A DNA stretch of 64,000 nt, taken from contig JAZOOQ010000059.1 in NCBI GenBank assembly GCA_045655105.1, positions 1-64,000 on the forward strand, given 5' to 3'. A program made the position numbers and the translations under genes. Numbering within the stretch: the stretch's first letter is position 1; each line of letters starts with the position of its first letter. The notes under the pieces were generated by a model that saw only the letters and a list, made by a program, of their open reading frames with translations, was not told the DNA's origin and did not search any database. Shown here one piece after another: positions 50,738 through 59,241 of this stretch. The stretch comes from RGIG4140 sp045655105. Lineage in GTDB: Bacteria > Pseudomonadota > Alphaproteobacteria > CAAHEQ01 > UBA3637.

Positions 50738-51025
50738 ATGACAAGATCCGTATGGAAAGGTCCGTTCGTTGACGGTTATCTGTTGAAAAAAGCAGAAAAG
50801 GTTAAACAATCAGGACGTCACGAGGTAATTAAAACTTGGTCACGTAGATCAACAATAATTCCTCAATTTGTGGGCTTGACTTTTGGCGTATATAATGGTA
50901 AAAAGTTTATCCCAGTGTTAGTGAGCGAAAATATGATTGGGCACAAGTTCGGTGAATTCTCACCAACAAGAACTTTCCCTGGTCATACGGCAAATGACGC
51001 AAAAGCAAAGAAAGCAGGTAAATAA
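50738..51025 (+). CDS. rpsS: 30S ribosomal protein S19
   Basis: A 95-aa head protein that forms a complex with S13 near the A-site finger. Family text: RSVWKGPFVDGYLLKK, WSRRSTIIPQFVGLTFGVYN and KFGEFSPTRTFPGHT. AAGGAGG precedes the ATG by 6 nt, one of the strongest ribosome-binding sites in the cluster. The stop overlaps rplV by one base (TAATG). Confidence 0.97.
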   Translation: MTRSVWKGPFVDGYLLKKAEKVKQSGRHEVIKTWSRRSTIIPQFVGLTFGVYNGKKFIPVLVSENMIGHKFGEFSPTRTFPGHTANDAKAKKAGK

Positions 51026-51444
51026 TGACAACAAATACACAAGTAAAAACAGCAAGAGCTAAAGCTCGCACGCTTCGTATTTCACCAAGAAAATTAAACT
51101 TGGTGGCTGCAAGCATCCGCGGTTTAAAAGCTGATAAAGCTGTTGCTCAACTCACATTTTCAACAAAACGTATTGCTGAAGAAGTGAAAAAAGTTTTGAT
51201 GTCCGCTATTGCCAATGCTGAAAACAATCATAACATGGATGTCGATCGTTTATTCGTTCGCGAAGCATTCGTTGGCAAAGCCATGGTAATGAAAAGATTC
51301 CAAGCTGGTGCTAAAGGCCGGGCAAATCGTATTATTAAGCCATTTTCAAATTTAACAATTGTTGTTGCTGAAAGAGAAATTGAAGCTCCTAAAGCAAAAA
51401 AAACAACAAAGAAAGCGGCAACAACAAAAGAGGAGAATAACTAA
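51025..51444 (+). CDS. rplV: 50S ribosomal protein L22
   Basis: A 139-aa protein with a beta-hairpin that reaches the exit tunnel and meets L4. The conserved text is TLRISPRKLNLVAASIRGLK, AIANAENNHNMDVDRLFV and the hairpin end AKGRANRIIKPFSNLTIVV. A Lys/Ala/Thr-rich tail (about 120-139) extends it beyond the 110 aa of E. coli. It overlaps rpsS and rpsC by one base on each side. Confidence 0.96.
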   Translation: MTTNTQVKTARAKARTLRISPRKLNLVAASIRGLKADKAVAQLTFSTKRIAEEVKKVLMSAIANAENNHNMDVDRLFVREAFVGKAMVMKRFQAGAKGRANRIIKPFSNLTIVVAEREIEAPKAKKTTKKAATTKEENN

Positions 51445-52115
51445 TGGGTCAAAAAGTTAATCCAACAGGTTTGCGCCTCGGCATCAACCGCACATGGGAT
51501 TCACGTTGGTTCGCTGATGAAAATTATGCAGAATTATTGCATGAAGACATCAAAATTCGTGAATTCTTAACAAAGAAATTAGCAGCTGCTGGTATTAGCC
51601 ACATCGTTATTGAACGTCCAGCTAAAAAAGCAATTGTTACAATTTATTGTGCACGTCCAGGCGTTATTATTGGTAAAAAAGGTCAAGATATTGACACACT
51701 CAAAAAAGAATTGACAGCTTTGTCACAAAACAATGATGTGAATGTTAATATCGTTGAAATTCGTAAACCAGAAATCAATGCTAAACTCGTTGCAGATAAT
51801 ATTGCACAACAACTTGAAAAACGTATTTCATTCCGTCGTGCAATGAAACGTGCTGTTCAAGCAGCTTTACGCCAAGGTGCAGAAGGTATTCGTATCAACT
51901 GTGGTGGTCGTTTAGGCGGTGCTGAAATCGCTCGTACAGAATGGTATCGTGAAGGTCGTGTGCCTTTGCATACACTTCGTGCAGACGTTGATTACGGTGT
52001 ATCAACAGCTCATACAGCTTATGGTACATGCGGTATTAAAGTTTGGATTTACAAAGGTGACATCTTGGCTCATGATCCAATGGCTCAAGATAAACATTTG
52101 TCAGAACAACGCTAA
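51444..52115 (+). CDS. rpsC: 30S ribosomal protein S3
   Basis: A 223-aa protein at the mRNA entry site with helicase-like function. The start GQKVNPTGLRLGINRTWDSR, the KH domain with PGVIIGKKGQDI and the C-terminal domain GAEGIRINCGGRLGGAEIAR are visible. It is a few residues shorter at the C-terminus than E. coli (233 aa). Its start uses the last base of the rplV stop. rplP follows after 16 nt. Confidence 0.97.
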   Translation: MGQKVNPTGLRLGINRTWDSRWFADENYAELLHEDIKIREFLTKKLAAAGISHIVIERPAKKAIVTIYCARPGVIIGKKGQDIDTLKKELTALSQNNDVNVNIVEIRKPEINAKLVADNIAQQLEKRISFRRAMKRAVQAALRQGAEGIRINCGGRLGGAEIARTEWYREGRVPLHTLRADVDYGVSTAHTAYGTCGIKVWIYKGDILAHDPMAQDKHLSEQR

Positions 52116-52131
52116 TTAAAGGAACAAGAAG

Positions 52132-52548
52132 ATGTTAAGTCCTAAAAAAACAAAATTTCGTAAAGCATTTAAGGGTCGCATTCATGGCGACGCTAAATCA
52201 GCTACGACATTAGACTTCGGTGCCTTTGGTTTAAAAGCATTAGAACCAGAACGTATTACAGCTCGTCAAATCGAAGCTGCTCGTCGTGCTATTTCTCGTG
52301 CAATGAAGAGACAAGGTCGTCTGTGGATTCGTATTTTCCCAGATGTTCCTGTTTCAAAAAAGCCACCTGAAGTTCGTCAAGGTAAAGGTTCACCGGAATA
52401 CTGGGTAGCTCGTGTGAAACCAGGTCGTATTATGTTTGAAGCTGACGGGGTTTCTGAAGAAATCGCACGTGAAGCGTTCAGATTGGCAGCTATGAAATTA
52501 CCAATCAAGACTCGCTTTATTGTCAGAACAGCAGATGAAGAGGTATAA
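52132..52548 (+). CDS. rplP: 50S ribosomal protein L16
   Basis: A 138-aa protein close to the A-site tRNA elbow. Conserved text: LSPKKTKFRKAFKGR, TARQIEAARRAISRAMKRQG and GKGSPEYWVARVKPGRIMFE. The Arg equal to E. coli R81, which is hydroxylated in E. coli, lies in PPEVRQGKG. The length is normal. AAGGAACAAGAAG precedes the ATG. rpmC follows after 3 nt. Confidence 0.97.
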   Translation: MLSPKKTKFRKAFKGRIHGDAKSATTLDFGAFGLKALEPERITARQIEAARRAISRAMKRQGRLWIRIFPDVPVSKKPPEVRQGKGSPEYWVARVKPGRIMFEADGVSEEIAREAFRLAAMKLPIKTRFIVRTADEEV

Positions 52549-52551
52549 CTT

Positions 52552-52758
52552 ATGGAAAAATTTCAAGATTTAACGGCTAAAAGTGAAGCTGAATTGGCCG
52601 AATTAGAAGTTCAGTTGAAAAAAGAAGCCTTAAACTTACGATTCCAGCAAGCGGGCGGTGTTTTAAAGAACACCGCACGCCGCCGCCAGGTTCGTCGTGA
52701 GATCGCAAGAATTAAAACAGCAGCTGCTCAAAAAAAGAACAGCAAAAAAAGTGCATAA
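52552..52758 (+). CDS. rpmC: 50S ribosomal protein L29
   Basis: A 68-aa helical-hairpin protein at the tunnel exit next to L23. The pattern is TAKSEAELAELEVQLKKEAL, then LRFQQAGGVLKNTARRRQVR and a final IARIKTA helix. A short Lys-rich tail is added. It is tightly packed between rplP and rpsQ. Confidence 0.95.
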   Translation: MEKFQDLTAKSEAELAELEVQLKKEALNLRFQQAGGVLKNTARRRQVRREIARIKTAAAQKKNSKKSA

Positions 52759-52770
52759 GGAGATATAAGA

Positions 52771-53010
52771 ATGCCTAAAAGAATTTTACAAGGTGTTGTT
52801 GTAAGCGATAAGATGGATAAATCTGTCGTTGTTCGTGTTGAACGTCGTGTTATGCACCCTGTTTATAAAAAATACATCAAACGCAGTAAAAAATATACTG
52901 CACATGATGAAAACAATTTGTGCAAAGTCGGTGACGTTGTGCAAATTATCGAGAGCCGTCCATTATCTAAAACAAAAACTTGGGTAGTGGTTTCGGAAGA
53001 AAGTAAATAA
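52771..53010 (+). CDS. rpsQ: 30S ribosomal protein S17
   Basis: A 79-aa OB-fold protein that binds 16S rRNA early in assembly. Conserved text: RILQGVVVSDKMDKSVVVRV, then HPVYKKYIKRSKKYTAHDE and GDVVQIIESRPLSKTKTW. AAGGAGA precedes the ATG. rplN follows after 29 nt, the first wider gap in this stretch. Confidence 0.97.
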   Translation: MPKRILQGVVVSDKMDKSVVVRVERRVMHPVYKKYIKRSKKYTAHDENNLCKVGDVVQIIESRPLSKTKTWVVVSEESK

Positions 53011-53039
53011 TTGGATTCTAACTAAGGAAGGAAATACCA

Positions 53040-53408
53040 ATGATTCAAGTAGAAACAAACCTTGATGTTGCTGACAACTCTGGTGCATTGAAAGTTCAAT
53101 GTATTAAAGTTATCGGTGGCTCAAAACGTAAGGTTGCTTCAGTCGGTGACGTAATTATCGTTTCCGTTAAAAAAGCAAAACCACGTGGGAAAGTCAAGAA
53201 AGGTGATGTTCAACGCGCTTTAATCGTTAGAACATCAAAAGAAATTCATAGACAAGATGGTACAGCCATTCGCTTTGATTCAAATGCGGTTGTTTTAGTG
53301 AACAAAGACGGTGAACCAATCGGCACACGTATCTTTGGCCCGGTTACCCGTGAATTACGCGCTAAAAACTATACCAAAATTATGTCTTTAGCTCCGGAGG
53401 TATTATAA
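53040..53408 (+). CDS. rplN: 50S ribosomal protein L14
   Basis: A 122-aa protein at the subunit interface (bridges B5 and B8). Conserved text: VADNSGALKVQCIKVIGGSK, KAKPRGKVKKGDVQRALIVR and FDSNAVVLVNKDGEPIGTRI. It is nearly identical in length to E. coli (123 aa). AAGGAAGG precedes the ATG. rplX follows after 1 nt. This is the usual first gene of the spc operon, but no separate promoter is obvious. Confidence 0.97.
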   Translation: MIQVETNLDVADNSGALKVQCIKVIGGSKRKVASVGDVIIVSVKKAKPRGKVKKGDVQRALIVRTSKEIHRQDGTAIRFDSNAVVLVNKDGEPIGTRIFGPVTRELRAKNYTKIMSLAPEVL

Positions 53409-53409
53409 G

Positions 53410-53724
53410 ATGGCTATGAAAATTAAAAAAGGTGATCAAGTAATTGTGATTACTGGCCGTGATAAAGGTAAAACAGGTGAAGTGATCAAATCAATGCCAA
53501 AAGAAAACAAAGTGATTGTTCAAGGCATCAATTTGGTTAAACGTCACACAAAACCAACTCAAGAATCAGCTGGCGGCATCGTTTCAAAAGAAGCCCCAAT
53601 TCATGTTTCAAATGTTGCATTAATTGATCCAAAAGATGGTAAAGCAACAAGAGTCGGTTTCAAAGTTGAAGACGGTAAAAAAGTTCGTGTTTCAAAACGC
53701 TCAGGCGAAGTAATCAGTAAATAA
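53410..53724 (+). CDS. rplX: 50S ribosomal protein L24
   Basis: A 104-aa assembly-initiator protein near the tunnel exit. The KOW motif lies in IKKGDQVIVITGRDKGKTGE, followed by VIVQGINLVKRHTKPTQES and the ATRVGFKVEDGKKVRVSKRS end. Same length as E. coli. GGAGG occurs at the end of rplN, 9 nt before the ATG, so the rplN 3' end supplies the ribosome-binding site. Confidence 0.97.
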   Translation: MAMKIKKGDQVIVITGRDKGKTGEVIKSMPKENKVIVQGINLVKRHTKPTQESAGGIVSKEAPIHVSNVALIDPKDGKATRVGFKVEDGKKVRVSKRSGEVISK

Positions 53725-53735
53725 GGGAATACATC

Positions 53736-54278
53736 ATGACAGCAAGATTAAAAAAGAAATATGATGAAGAAATTGCTCCCGCTTTGTTAGCTAAATTTGG
53801 CTACAAAAACAAGATGGAACTCCCACGTTTAGATAAAATCGTTTTAAACATGGGTGTTGGGGAAGCAACTGAAGATCGTAAAGCTCTTGAAGGTGCTTTG
53901 AAAGACATGGAAGCCATTGCAGGTCAAAAACCTGTTTTGACTCATTCCAAAAAATCTATTGCCACATTCAAATTACGTGAAGGTATGCCAATCGGATGTA
54001 AAGTTACACTCCGTCGTGAAAAAATGTATGAATTTTTAGATCGTTTAATCACAATGGCTCTCCCACGCGTTCGTGACTTTAGAGGTGTCCCAAACAAAAG
54101 TTTTGATGGCCATGGCAACTATGCTTTTGGTTTGAAAGAACAAATCGTTTTCCTCGAAATCAACTATGATACAGTTGATAAAATCAGAGGTATGGACATT
54201 GTTATCGCAACAACAGCTAAAACAGACGAAGAAGCTAAAGCTCTCTTAGCCGGTTTTGGTATGCCATTTATGAAATAA
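53736..54278 (+). CDS. rplE: 50S ribosomal protein L5
   Basis: A 180-aa protein that binds 5S rRNA and contacts the P-site tRNA. Conserved text: LPRLDKIVLNMGVGEATEDR, QKPVLTHSKKSIATFKLREG and ALPRVRDFRGVPNKSFDGHG. The length matches E. coli (179 aa). AGGGAA precedes the ATG. rpsN follows after 11 nt. Confidence 0.97.
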   Translation: MTARLKKKYDEEIAPALLAKFGYKNKMELPRLDKIVLNMGVGEATEDRKALEGALKDMEAIAGQKPVLTHSKKSIATFKLREGMPIGCKVTLRREKMYEFLDRLITMALPRVRDFRGVPNKSFDGHGNYAFGLKEQIVFLEINYDTVDKIRGMDIVIATTAKTDEEAKALLAGFGMPFMK

Positions 54279-54289
54279 GGAATGAGAAC

Positions 54290-54595
54290 ATGTCAAAAAA
54301 ATGTTTAATTAATAGAAACTTAAAGCGCGAAAAAATGGTGAAAAAATTCGCCAACAAACGTGCAGAGTTAAAGGCTATTGTTGCGGATCCTAATGCTACA
54401 CCAGAACAACGCTGGGAAGCTGGTATCAAATTAGCCAAGTTACCAAGAAACTCTTCTCAAACAAGAGTTCACAGACGCTGTAAATTAACAGGTCGTTCAC
54501 ATGGTAACTATCGTAAATTAGAAATGAGTCGTATCCAGTTAAGAAAATTGGCCAACGAAGGTCAAATCCCTGGTATGACAAAGTCAAGTTGGTAA
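54290..54595 (+). CDS. rpsN: 30S ribosomal protein S14
   Basis: A 101-aa long-form, zinc-free (C-) S14. It lacks the two CxxC pairs of the short zinc form and has the inserted middle segment ADPNATPEQRWEAGIKLAKL. The conserved end NRRC-like text appears here as HRRCKLTGRSHGNYRKLEMS. That contrasts with S18 in the same genome, which has the zinc form. AAGGAATGAGAAC precedes the ATG. Confidence 0.97.
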   Translation: MSKKCLINRNLKREKMVKKFANKRAELKAIVADPNATPEQRWEAGIKLAKLPRNSSQTRVHRRCKLTGRSHGNYRKLEMSRIQLRKLANEGQIPGMTKSSW

Positions 54596-54607
54596 GGAGG
54601 ACGCAAC

Positions 54608-55006
54608 ATGTCTATGACAGATCCTTTGGGCGATATGCTCACACGCATCAGAAATGGTGGGCAAGCTCATAAAAGTTTTGTAACTGCTCCTGCTTCAAAA
54701 TTACGCGCTAGCGTCTTAGAAGTTTTGAAAAGAGAAGGTTACATTCGTGATTTTGAACGCATTGATGTCCGTCCAGGTGTCAGCGAATTCAAAATTGAAT
54801 TAAAATATTTTGAAGATAAACCGGTTATCAAAGAAATCCAACGTGTTTCAACACCAGGTCGCCGTGTTTATTCAAAAGTTAAAGATTTACCAAGATTTTA
54901 CAACGGTCTCGGTATCTATGTTTTATCAACACCATCAGGCGTTATGTCTGATCATGAAGCTCGTCAAGCCAATTTGGGTGGCGAAGTTTTATGTAAAGTA
55001 TTTTAA
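54608..55006 (+). CDS. rpsH: 30S ribosomal protein S8
   Basis: A 132-aa primary 16S rRNA binder; in E. coli it represses the spc operon. Conserved text: TDPLGDMLTRIRNGGQAHKS, LKREGYIRDFERIDV and the C-terminal STPSGVMSDHEARQANLGGE. The C-terminus ends VLCKVF. AAGGAGG precedes the ATG by 9 nt. rplF follows after 12 nt. Confidence 0.97.
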   Translation: MSMTDPLGDMLTRIRNGGQAHKSFVTAPASKLRASVLEVLKREGYIRDFERIDVRPGVSEFKIELKYFEDKPVIKEIQRVSTPGRRVYSKVKDLPRFYNGLGIYVLSTPSGVMSDHEARQANLGGEVLCKVF

Positions 55007-55018
55007 TAGGAGGAAGAT

Positions 55019-55552
55019 ATGTCACGTATTGGTAAACATCCTGTTAAATTACCTGCCGGTGTTACAGCCACAATTTCTGCCAATGAAATCGTTATCAAAG
55101 GCAAATTGGGTGAATTAAAAGCCACACTTCCAGCTGGTGTTTCAGTGAAATTGGAAAATGACGAAGTTGTTGTTCGTCCAGTTTCAGAAACAAAAGAACA
55201 CCGCATGTTGTGGGGCACAATGCGCGCTAATATCCAAAATATGGTTATTGGTGTTTCAGAAGGCTTTAAACGCAAATTAGAATTAATCGGTGTTGGTTAC
55301 AAAGCTCAAGCTCAAGGCACAAAACTTAAACTTTCTTTAGGTTACAGCCACGATATCGATTATGAAATGCCAGCTGGCGTTCAATGCGTAACTCCTCAAC
55401 CAACAGTTATTGAATTAACAAGTGCTGATAAGCAATTGGTTGGACAAGTTGCCTCTGAAATTCGTTCTTATCGTTCACCTGAACCGTATAAAGGCAAAGG
55501 GGTTAAATATGAAGAAGAAACCGTTTTGCGTAAAGTCGGTAAGAAGAAATAA
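55019..55552 (+). CDS. rplF: 50S ribosomal protein L6
   Basis: A 177-aa two-domain protein near the factor-binding site. Conserved text: SRIGKHPVKLPAGVTATISA, HRMLWGTMRANIQNMVIGVS and the second-domain signature PEPYKGKGVKYEEETVLRK. Same length as E. coli. AGGAGG precedes the ATG. rplR follows after 11 nt. Confidence 0.97.
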   Translation: MSRIGKHPVKLPAGVTATISANEIVIKGKLGELKATLPAGVSVKLENDEVVVRPVSETKEHRMLWGTMRANIQNMVIGVSEGFKRKLELIGVGYKAQAQGTKLKLSLGYSHDIDYEMPAGVQCVTPQPTVIELTSADKQLVGQVASEIRSYRSPEPYKGKGVKYEEETVLRKVGKKK

Positions 55553-55563
55553 AGGATAGAAAA

Positions 55564-55914
55564 ATGAAACAAATTACAAAACATGACCGTCGTAAAGCGC
55601 GCATTCGCTGGGGTTTGAAACAAAACGCTGGTGGACGCTTAAGATTATCAGTGTATCGTTCTGAAAAGAACATTTACGCTCAAATTATTGACGATTCAAA
55701 AGGTGTGACTTTGGTTTCTGCTTCTTCAAAAGATAAAGAAATCACAGCTAAAGGTTCAACAGTTGCAGGTGCTGCTGCTGTTGGTAAGCTTGTTGCTGAA
55801 AGAGCTATCAAAGCAGGCCTTAAAGAAGTCGTTTTTGACCGTAGCGGTTATTTATATCATGGCCGAGTCAAAGCGGTTGCAGAAGCAGCTCGTGAAGCCG
55901 GATTATCTTTCTAG
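55564..55914 (+). CDS. rplR: 50S ribosomal protein L18
   Basis: A 116-aa 5S-rRNA-binding protein. Conserved text: KHDRRKARIRWGLKQNAGGR, then LRLSVYRSEKNIYAQIIDDS and FDRSGYLYHGRVKAVAEAAR. The N-terminal basic arm is typical. AAAGGATAG precedes the ATG. rpsE follows after 9 nt. Confidence 0.97.
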   Translation: MKQITKHDRRKARIRWGLKQNAGGRLRLSVYRSEKNIYAQIIDDSKGVTLVSASSKDKEITAKGSTVAGAAAVGKLVAERAIKAGLKEVVFDRSGYLYHGRVKAVAEAAREAGLSF

Positions 55915-55923
55915 GAGAAAACA

Positions 55924-56517
55924 ATGGCAGAAAATGAAATTCAAGAAAAGAAACGTCGTCCTCGCAAAGATCGCGAAGCTGATGTTAAAATGGAAAGAGC
56001 TGCAGATGAATTCACAGATCGCGTGATTCACGTTAATCGTGTTTCTAAAACAGTTAAAGGTGGTAAAAGATTTGCTTTTGCAGCTTTAGTTGTTGTCGGA
56101 GACCAAAAAGGACGTTTAGGTTTTGCTCATGCAAAAGCTAAAGAAGTTCCAGATGCAATTAAAAAAGCAACAGAACGTGCTCGTCGCAATTTGATTCGTG
56201 TTCCTTTAAGAGAAGGTCGCACATTACATCATGACGTTCTTGGCACATTTGGTGCTGGCCACGTAACACTTAGAACAGCTCCTGCTGGTACTGGTATTAT
56301 TGCTGGTGGTCCTATGCGTGCTATTTTTGAAGTGATGGGTATTCAAGACGTTGTTGCAAAATGCACAGGTTCTTCAAACCCACATAACATGGTTCGTGCA
56401 ACATTTAATGCATTAACATCTTTGTATTCACCAAGAACAATTGCTGCAAAGCGTGGTAAAAAAGTTGGTGATATCGTCAGCCGCCGTGATGGTGCTGTCG
56501 CCAAAGATGCTGAATAA
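55924..56517 (+). CDS. rpsE: 30S ribosomal protein S5
   Basis: A 197-aa protein at the mRNA entry and decoding side. The dsRBD-like N-domain has VNRVSKTVKGGKRFAFAALV, followed by VVGDQKGRLGFAHAKAKEVP and the C-domain GIIAGGPMRAIFEVMGIQDV. It has a charged N-terminal extension (about 1-30) compared with E. coli (167 aa), as usual in alphaproteobacteria. AGGAG precedes the ATG. The next gene is rplO, not rpmD. Confidence 0.97.
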   Translation: MAENEIQEKKRRPRKDREADVKMERAADEFTDRVIHVNRVSKTVKGGKRFAFAALVVVGDQKGRLGFAHAKAKEVPDAIKKATERARRNLIRVPLREGRTLHHDVLGTFGAGHVTLRTAPAGTGIIAGGPMRAIFEVMGIQDVVAKCTGSSNPHNMVRATFNALTSLYSPRTIAAKRGKKVGDIVSRRDGAVAKDAE

Positions 56518-56528
56518 GGAAGTAAGCT

Positions 56529-57068
56529 ATGAAATTAAATCAAATTCGTGATAACAAAGGGGCTCGTAAAGAGTCAATGCGTGTTGCACGTGGTGTCGGT
56601 TCTGGAAAAGGCCGCACAGGTGGACGCGGGTTCAAAGGTCAAAAATCAAGAACTGGTGTTTCCATTAAAGGATTTGAAGGCGGTCAAATGCCGATCTTCC
56701 GTCGCTTACCACGTCGTGGATTCAACAATCCATTACGTATGAGCTACGTTGAAATCAATTTGGGAACAATCCAAAAAGCAATCGATGCTTCTATTTTAGC
56801 AGCAGATCAAGAAATTAACGGTGTTTCATTAATGGAAGCTGGCTTGATCAAACATGTTAAAGATGGCGTTCGCTTGTTGGCAACTGGTACATTAACAAGC
56901 AAAGTTACAATTCGTGTAGCTGGTGCTTCAAAAGCTGCTCAAACAGCTGTTGAAAATGCTGGTGGTCAATTGATTTTAGAACCAAAAAAAGAAACAGTTC
57001 TTGTTAAAGGTCAAAAGACTTCTAAAAAAGAACCAAAAACAGCCCCAAAAAAAACAAAAAAAGCATAA
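56529..57068 (+). CDS. rplO: 50S ribosomal protein L15
   Basis: A 179-aa protein that organises 23S rRNA late in assembly. Conserved text: MKLNQIRDNKGARKESMRVA, the glycine-rich RGVGSGKGRTGGRGFKGQKS and QMPIFRRLPRRGFNNP. A Lys/Pro-rich tail (about 155-179) makes it longer than E. coli (144 aa). It follows rpsE by 11 nt, so rpmD (L30), normally between them, is absent. AAGGAAG precedes the ATG. Confidence 0.97.
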   Translation: MKLNQIRDNKGARKESMRVARGVGSGKGRTGGRGFKGQKSRTGVSIKGFEGGQMPIFRRLPRRGFNNPLRMSYVEINLGTIQKAIDASILAADQEINGVSLMEAGLIKHVKDGVRLLATGTLTSKVTIRVAGASKAAQTAVENAGGQLILEPKKETVLVKGQKTSKKEPKTAPKKTKKA

Positions 57069-57094
57069 TATAAAAAAATAAGGAGAGAACAACA

Positions 57095-58426
57095 ATGGCG
57101 TCAATGTCTGATAAATTATCATCAAATATGGATTTTTCTGCTTTTTCAAAAGCAAAAGATCTTCAGAAGCGGTTGTTGTTCACCTTATTTGCTTTAATTG
57201 TGTTTCGTTTGGGAACATATATTCCATTGCCAGGAATTAACCCCTCTGTTTTAAATGAGTTTTTCTCTGAAAACAGCGGGGGTCTCCTTGGCATGTTTAA
57301 CGCTTTTACGGGGGGCGCTTTATCCCGTATGTCAATTTTAGCATTGAACATTATGCCATATATTTCGGCATCTATTATTGTTCAATTAGGCACAAGCGTT
57401 TTACCTTCTTTGAGTGCTTTGAAAAAAGAAGGCGAATCGGGTTTTAGAAAAATTAATCAATATACCCGTTATTTAACAGTTTTAATTACAGTTGTTCAAG
57501 CGTTCTTTATGGCTCAAGCGCTTGAAAATGGAAATGCGGTGATTATGCCATCTCATTTCATGTTTGAGTTATCAACTATTGTATCATTATTAGGCGGAAC
57601 AATGTTTGTTGTTTGGCTTGGAGAGCAAATCACTGCTCGGGGTGTTGGAAATGGCGCCTCTTTAATTATTATGACTGGTATCGTTGCTGGTATTCCTGGT
57701 GCAATGGTTCGTGTTTTTGAAGAAAACAGAGTAGGGGCTTTATCAACTCCATTATTGCTTTTCTTGGTATTATTAACATTTGCAACGATTTATATTGTTG
57801 TTTTCGTTGAAAGAGCTCAACGCAGAATTCCAATTCAATATCCAAAACGCCAAATGGGTAACAGAATGATGCAAGGTGCAAATTCTCACTTGCCACTTAA
57901 AATTAATCCAACTGGTGTGATGCCTCCAATTTTTGCAAGTGCAATTTTGGCAGTTCCATTGGCAATTGTTCAATTTTCTTCTAAAGAATCAACATCTGAT
58001 GTTGTGAACTCTTTAGCTGTTGCATTGAATCCAGGAAATTGGTTATATTTGCTTACATTTGCATCTTTAATCTTTTTCTTTACATTCTTTTACACAGGTA
58101 TTCAATCTAATCCAACAGAAACAGCCGATAATTTGAAGAAACAAGGTGGTTTTGTTGCGGGAATTCGTCCAGGAAAACAAACAGCTGAATATTTGGATTA
58201 TGTTATTTCAAGATTAACATTTGTTGGAGCAACATATTTAACACTTTTATGTGTTGTTCCTGAAGTTTTGATTGCACAATTAGGTGTACCATTTGTTTTG
58301 GGAGGAACAACGCTTTTGATTGTGGTTTCTGTTATTATGGAAACAGTTTCACAAATTCAATCCCATTTGATTGCTCACAGATATGAAGGATTGATCAAAA
58401 AAGCAAAATTAAAAGGTCGTTTATAA
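57095..58426 (+). CDS. secY: Protein translocase subunit SecY
   Basis: Channel-forming subunit of the SecYEG translocon, 443 aa with ten transmembrane helices. The start AKDLQKRLLFTLFALIVFRL, the plug and pore region FFSENSGGLLGMFNAFTGGA, GNGASLIIMTGIVAGIP in helix 5 and QGGFVAGIRPGKQTAEYLDY in the cytoplasmic loop that binds SecA and the ribosome are all standard. The length equals E. coli. AAGGAGAG precedes the ATG. adk follows after 21 nt. Confidence 0.97.
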   Translation: MASMSDKLSSNMDFSAFSKAKDLQKRLLFTLFALIVFRLGTYIPLPGINPSVLNEFFSENSGGLLGMFNAFTGGALSRMSILALNIMPYISASIIVQLGTSVLPSLSALKKEGESGFRKINQYTRYLTVLITVVQAFFMAQALENGNAVIMPSHFMFELSTIVSLLGGTMFVVWLGEQITARGVGNGASLIIMTGIVAGIPGAMVRVFEENRVGALSTPLLLFLVLLTFATIYIVVFVERAQRRIPIQYPKRQMGNRMMQGANSHLPLKINPTGVMPPIFASAILAVPLAIVQFSSKESTSDVVNSLAVALNPGNWLYLLTFASLIFFFTFFYTGIQSNPTETADNLKKQGGFVAGIRPGKQTAEYLDYVISRLTFVGATYLTLLCVVPEVLIAQLGVPFVLGGTTLLIVVSVIMETVSQIQSHLIAHRYEGLIKKAKLKGRL

Positions 58427-58447
58427 TCAACAAAAAGGGGAATAGGG

Positions 58448-59125
58448 ATGCAAACACCAAAAAGACATATCGTATTGATGGGAGCGCCGGGTAGCGGCAA
58501 GGGAACGCAAGGCGCTATTTTAGCTGAAAAGCTTGGAATTAAATCATTTTCAATGGGTGATATTTTAAGAGGTGTTGCAAAAGGAGAGTCAAAAGAAGCT
58601 GAATCAATTAAAAAATTAATTGATAAGGGGCGTATGGTTCCAAATAAATTAGCTGTTCGTTTGATGGAAAATGAGTTGCTGAAACCTGAAAATGCAGAAG
58701 GCTATATTTTAGATGGATTTCCAAGAGAGTTGCCACAAGCAAAAGTATTGGATAAAGATTTAGCATCACGCAAATATAAAAAATATAATATGGGCGTGGA
58801 TTTGGTATTGCTTTTACAAGTGCCAGACGATTATGTGATTGATCGGATTATTGGTCGTTATCAATGTGCAAAATGTAAAGAGCTTTACCATGAAAAGTTT
58901 AAACAACCAAAACAATTTGGCATTTGCGATGTTTGTGGTTGTAAAGAATTTACAAGGCGGGCTGACGATACCTATGAAACGGTTGTATCTAGACTCCGGA
59001 CGTTCCGCTCTGTAACGGCTCCAGTTATACCTTACTACGAACAAAAGGGGCTCTTAGTGTGCGTTGATGGGACGGGACCCATTGACGTTGTTAGTGAAAA
59101 AATAAGAAAAATAGTAGGCTATTGA
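58448..59125 (+). CDS. adk: Adenylate kinase with zinc-binding LID
   Basis: Interconverts ATP + AMP and 2 ADP; essential for nucleotide balance. The 225 aa include the P-loop GAPGSGKGT (12-20), the AMP-binding DGFPRELPQA (89-98) and a LID domain with four cysteines, C140/C143 and C160/C163, arranged to bind zinc as in Gram-positive and many alphaproteobacterial enzymes. E. coli Adk lacks these cysteines. The secY-adk order is normal. It is followed by a strong promoter for rpsM. Confidence 0.96.
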   Translation: MQTPKRHIVLMGAPGSGKGTQGAILAEKLGIKSFSMGDILRGVAKGESKEAESIKKLIDKGRMVPNKLAVRLMENELLKPENAEGYILDGFPRELPQAKVLDKDLASRKYKKYNMGVDLVLLLQVPDDYVIDRIIGRYQCAKCKELYHEKFKQPKQFGICDVCGCKEFTRRADDTYETVVSRLRTFRSVTAPVIPYYEQKGLLVCVDGTGPIDVVSEKIRKIVGY

Positions 59126-59133
59126 TTTAGCGC

Positions 59134-59162
59134 TTGACACTAAACGAAAAATAGTATATAAT
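59134..59162 (+). promoter_or_regulatory. Perfect-consensus sigma70 promoter before rpsM
   Basis: TTGACA (59134-59139), a 17-nt spacer and TATAAT (59157-59162), both boxes fully matching the consensus. This internal promoter should make rpsM-rpsK-rpoA-rplQ partly independent of the long upstream transcript. The leader would be about 73 nt. Confidence 0.85.
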
Positions 59163-59241
59163 TCCCACTCGTTTAAGTGTCTAGTCGTAATGATTAGATG
59201 AAATAGTTATTATTTTTTATTAGGTTAATGGAGAAAGTACC

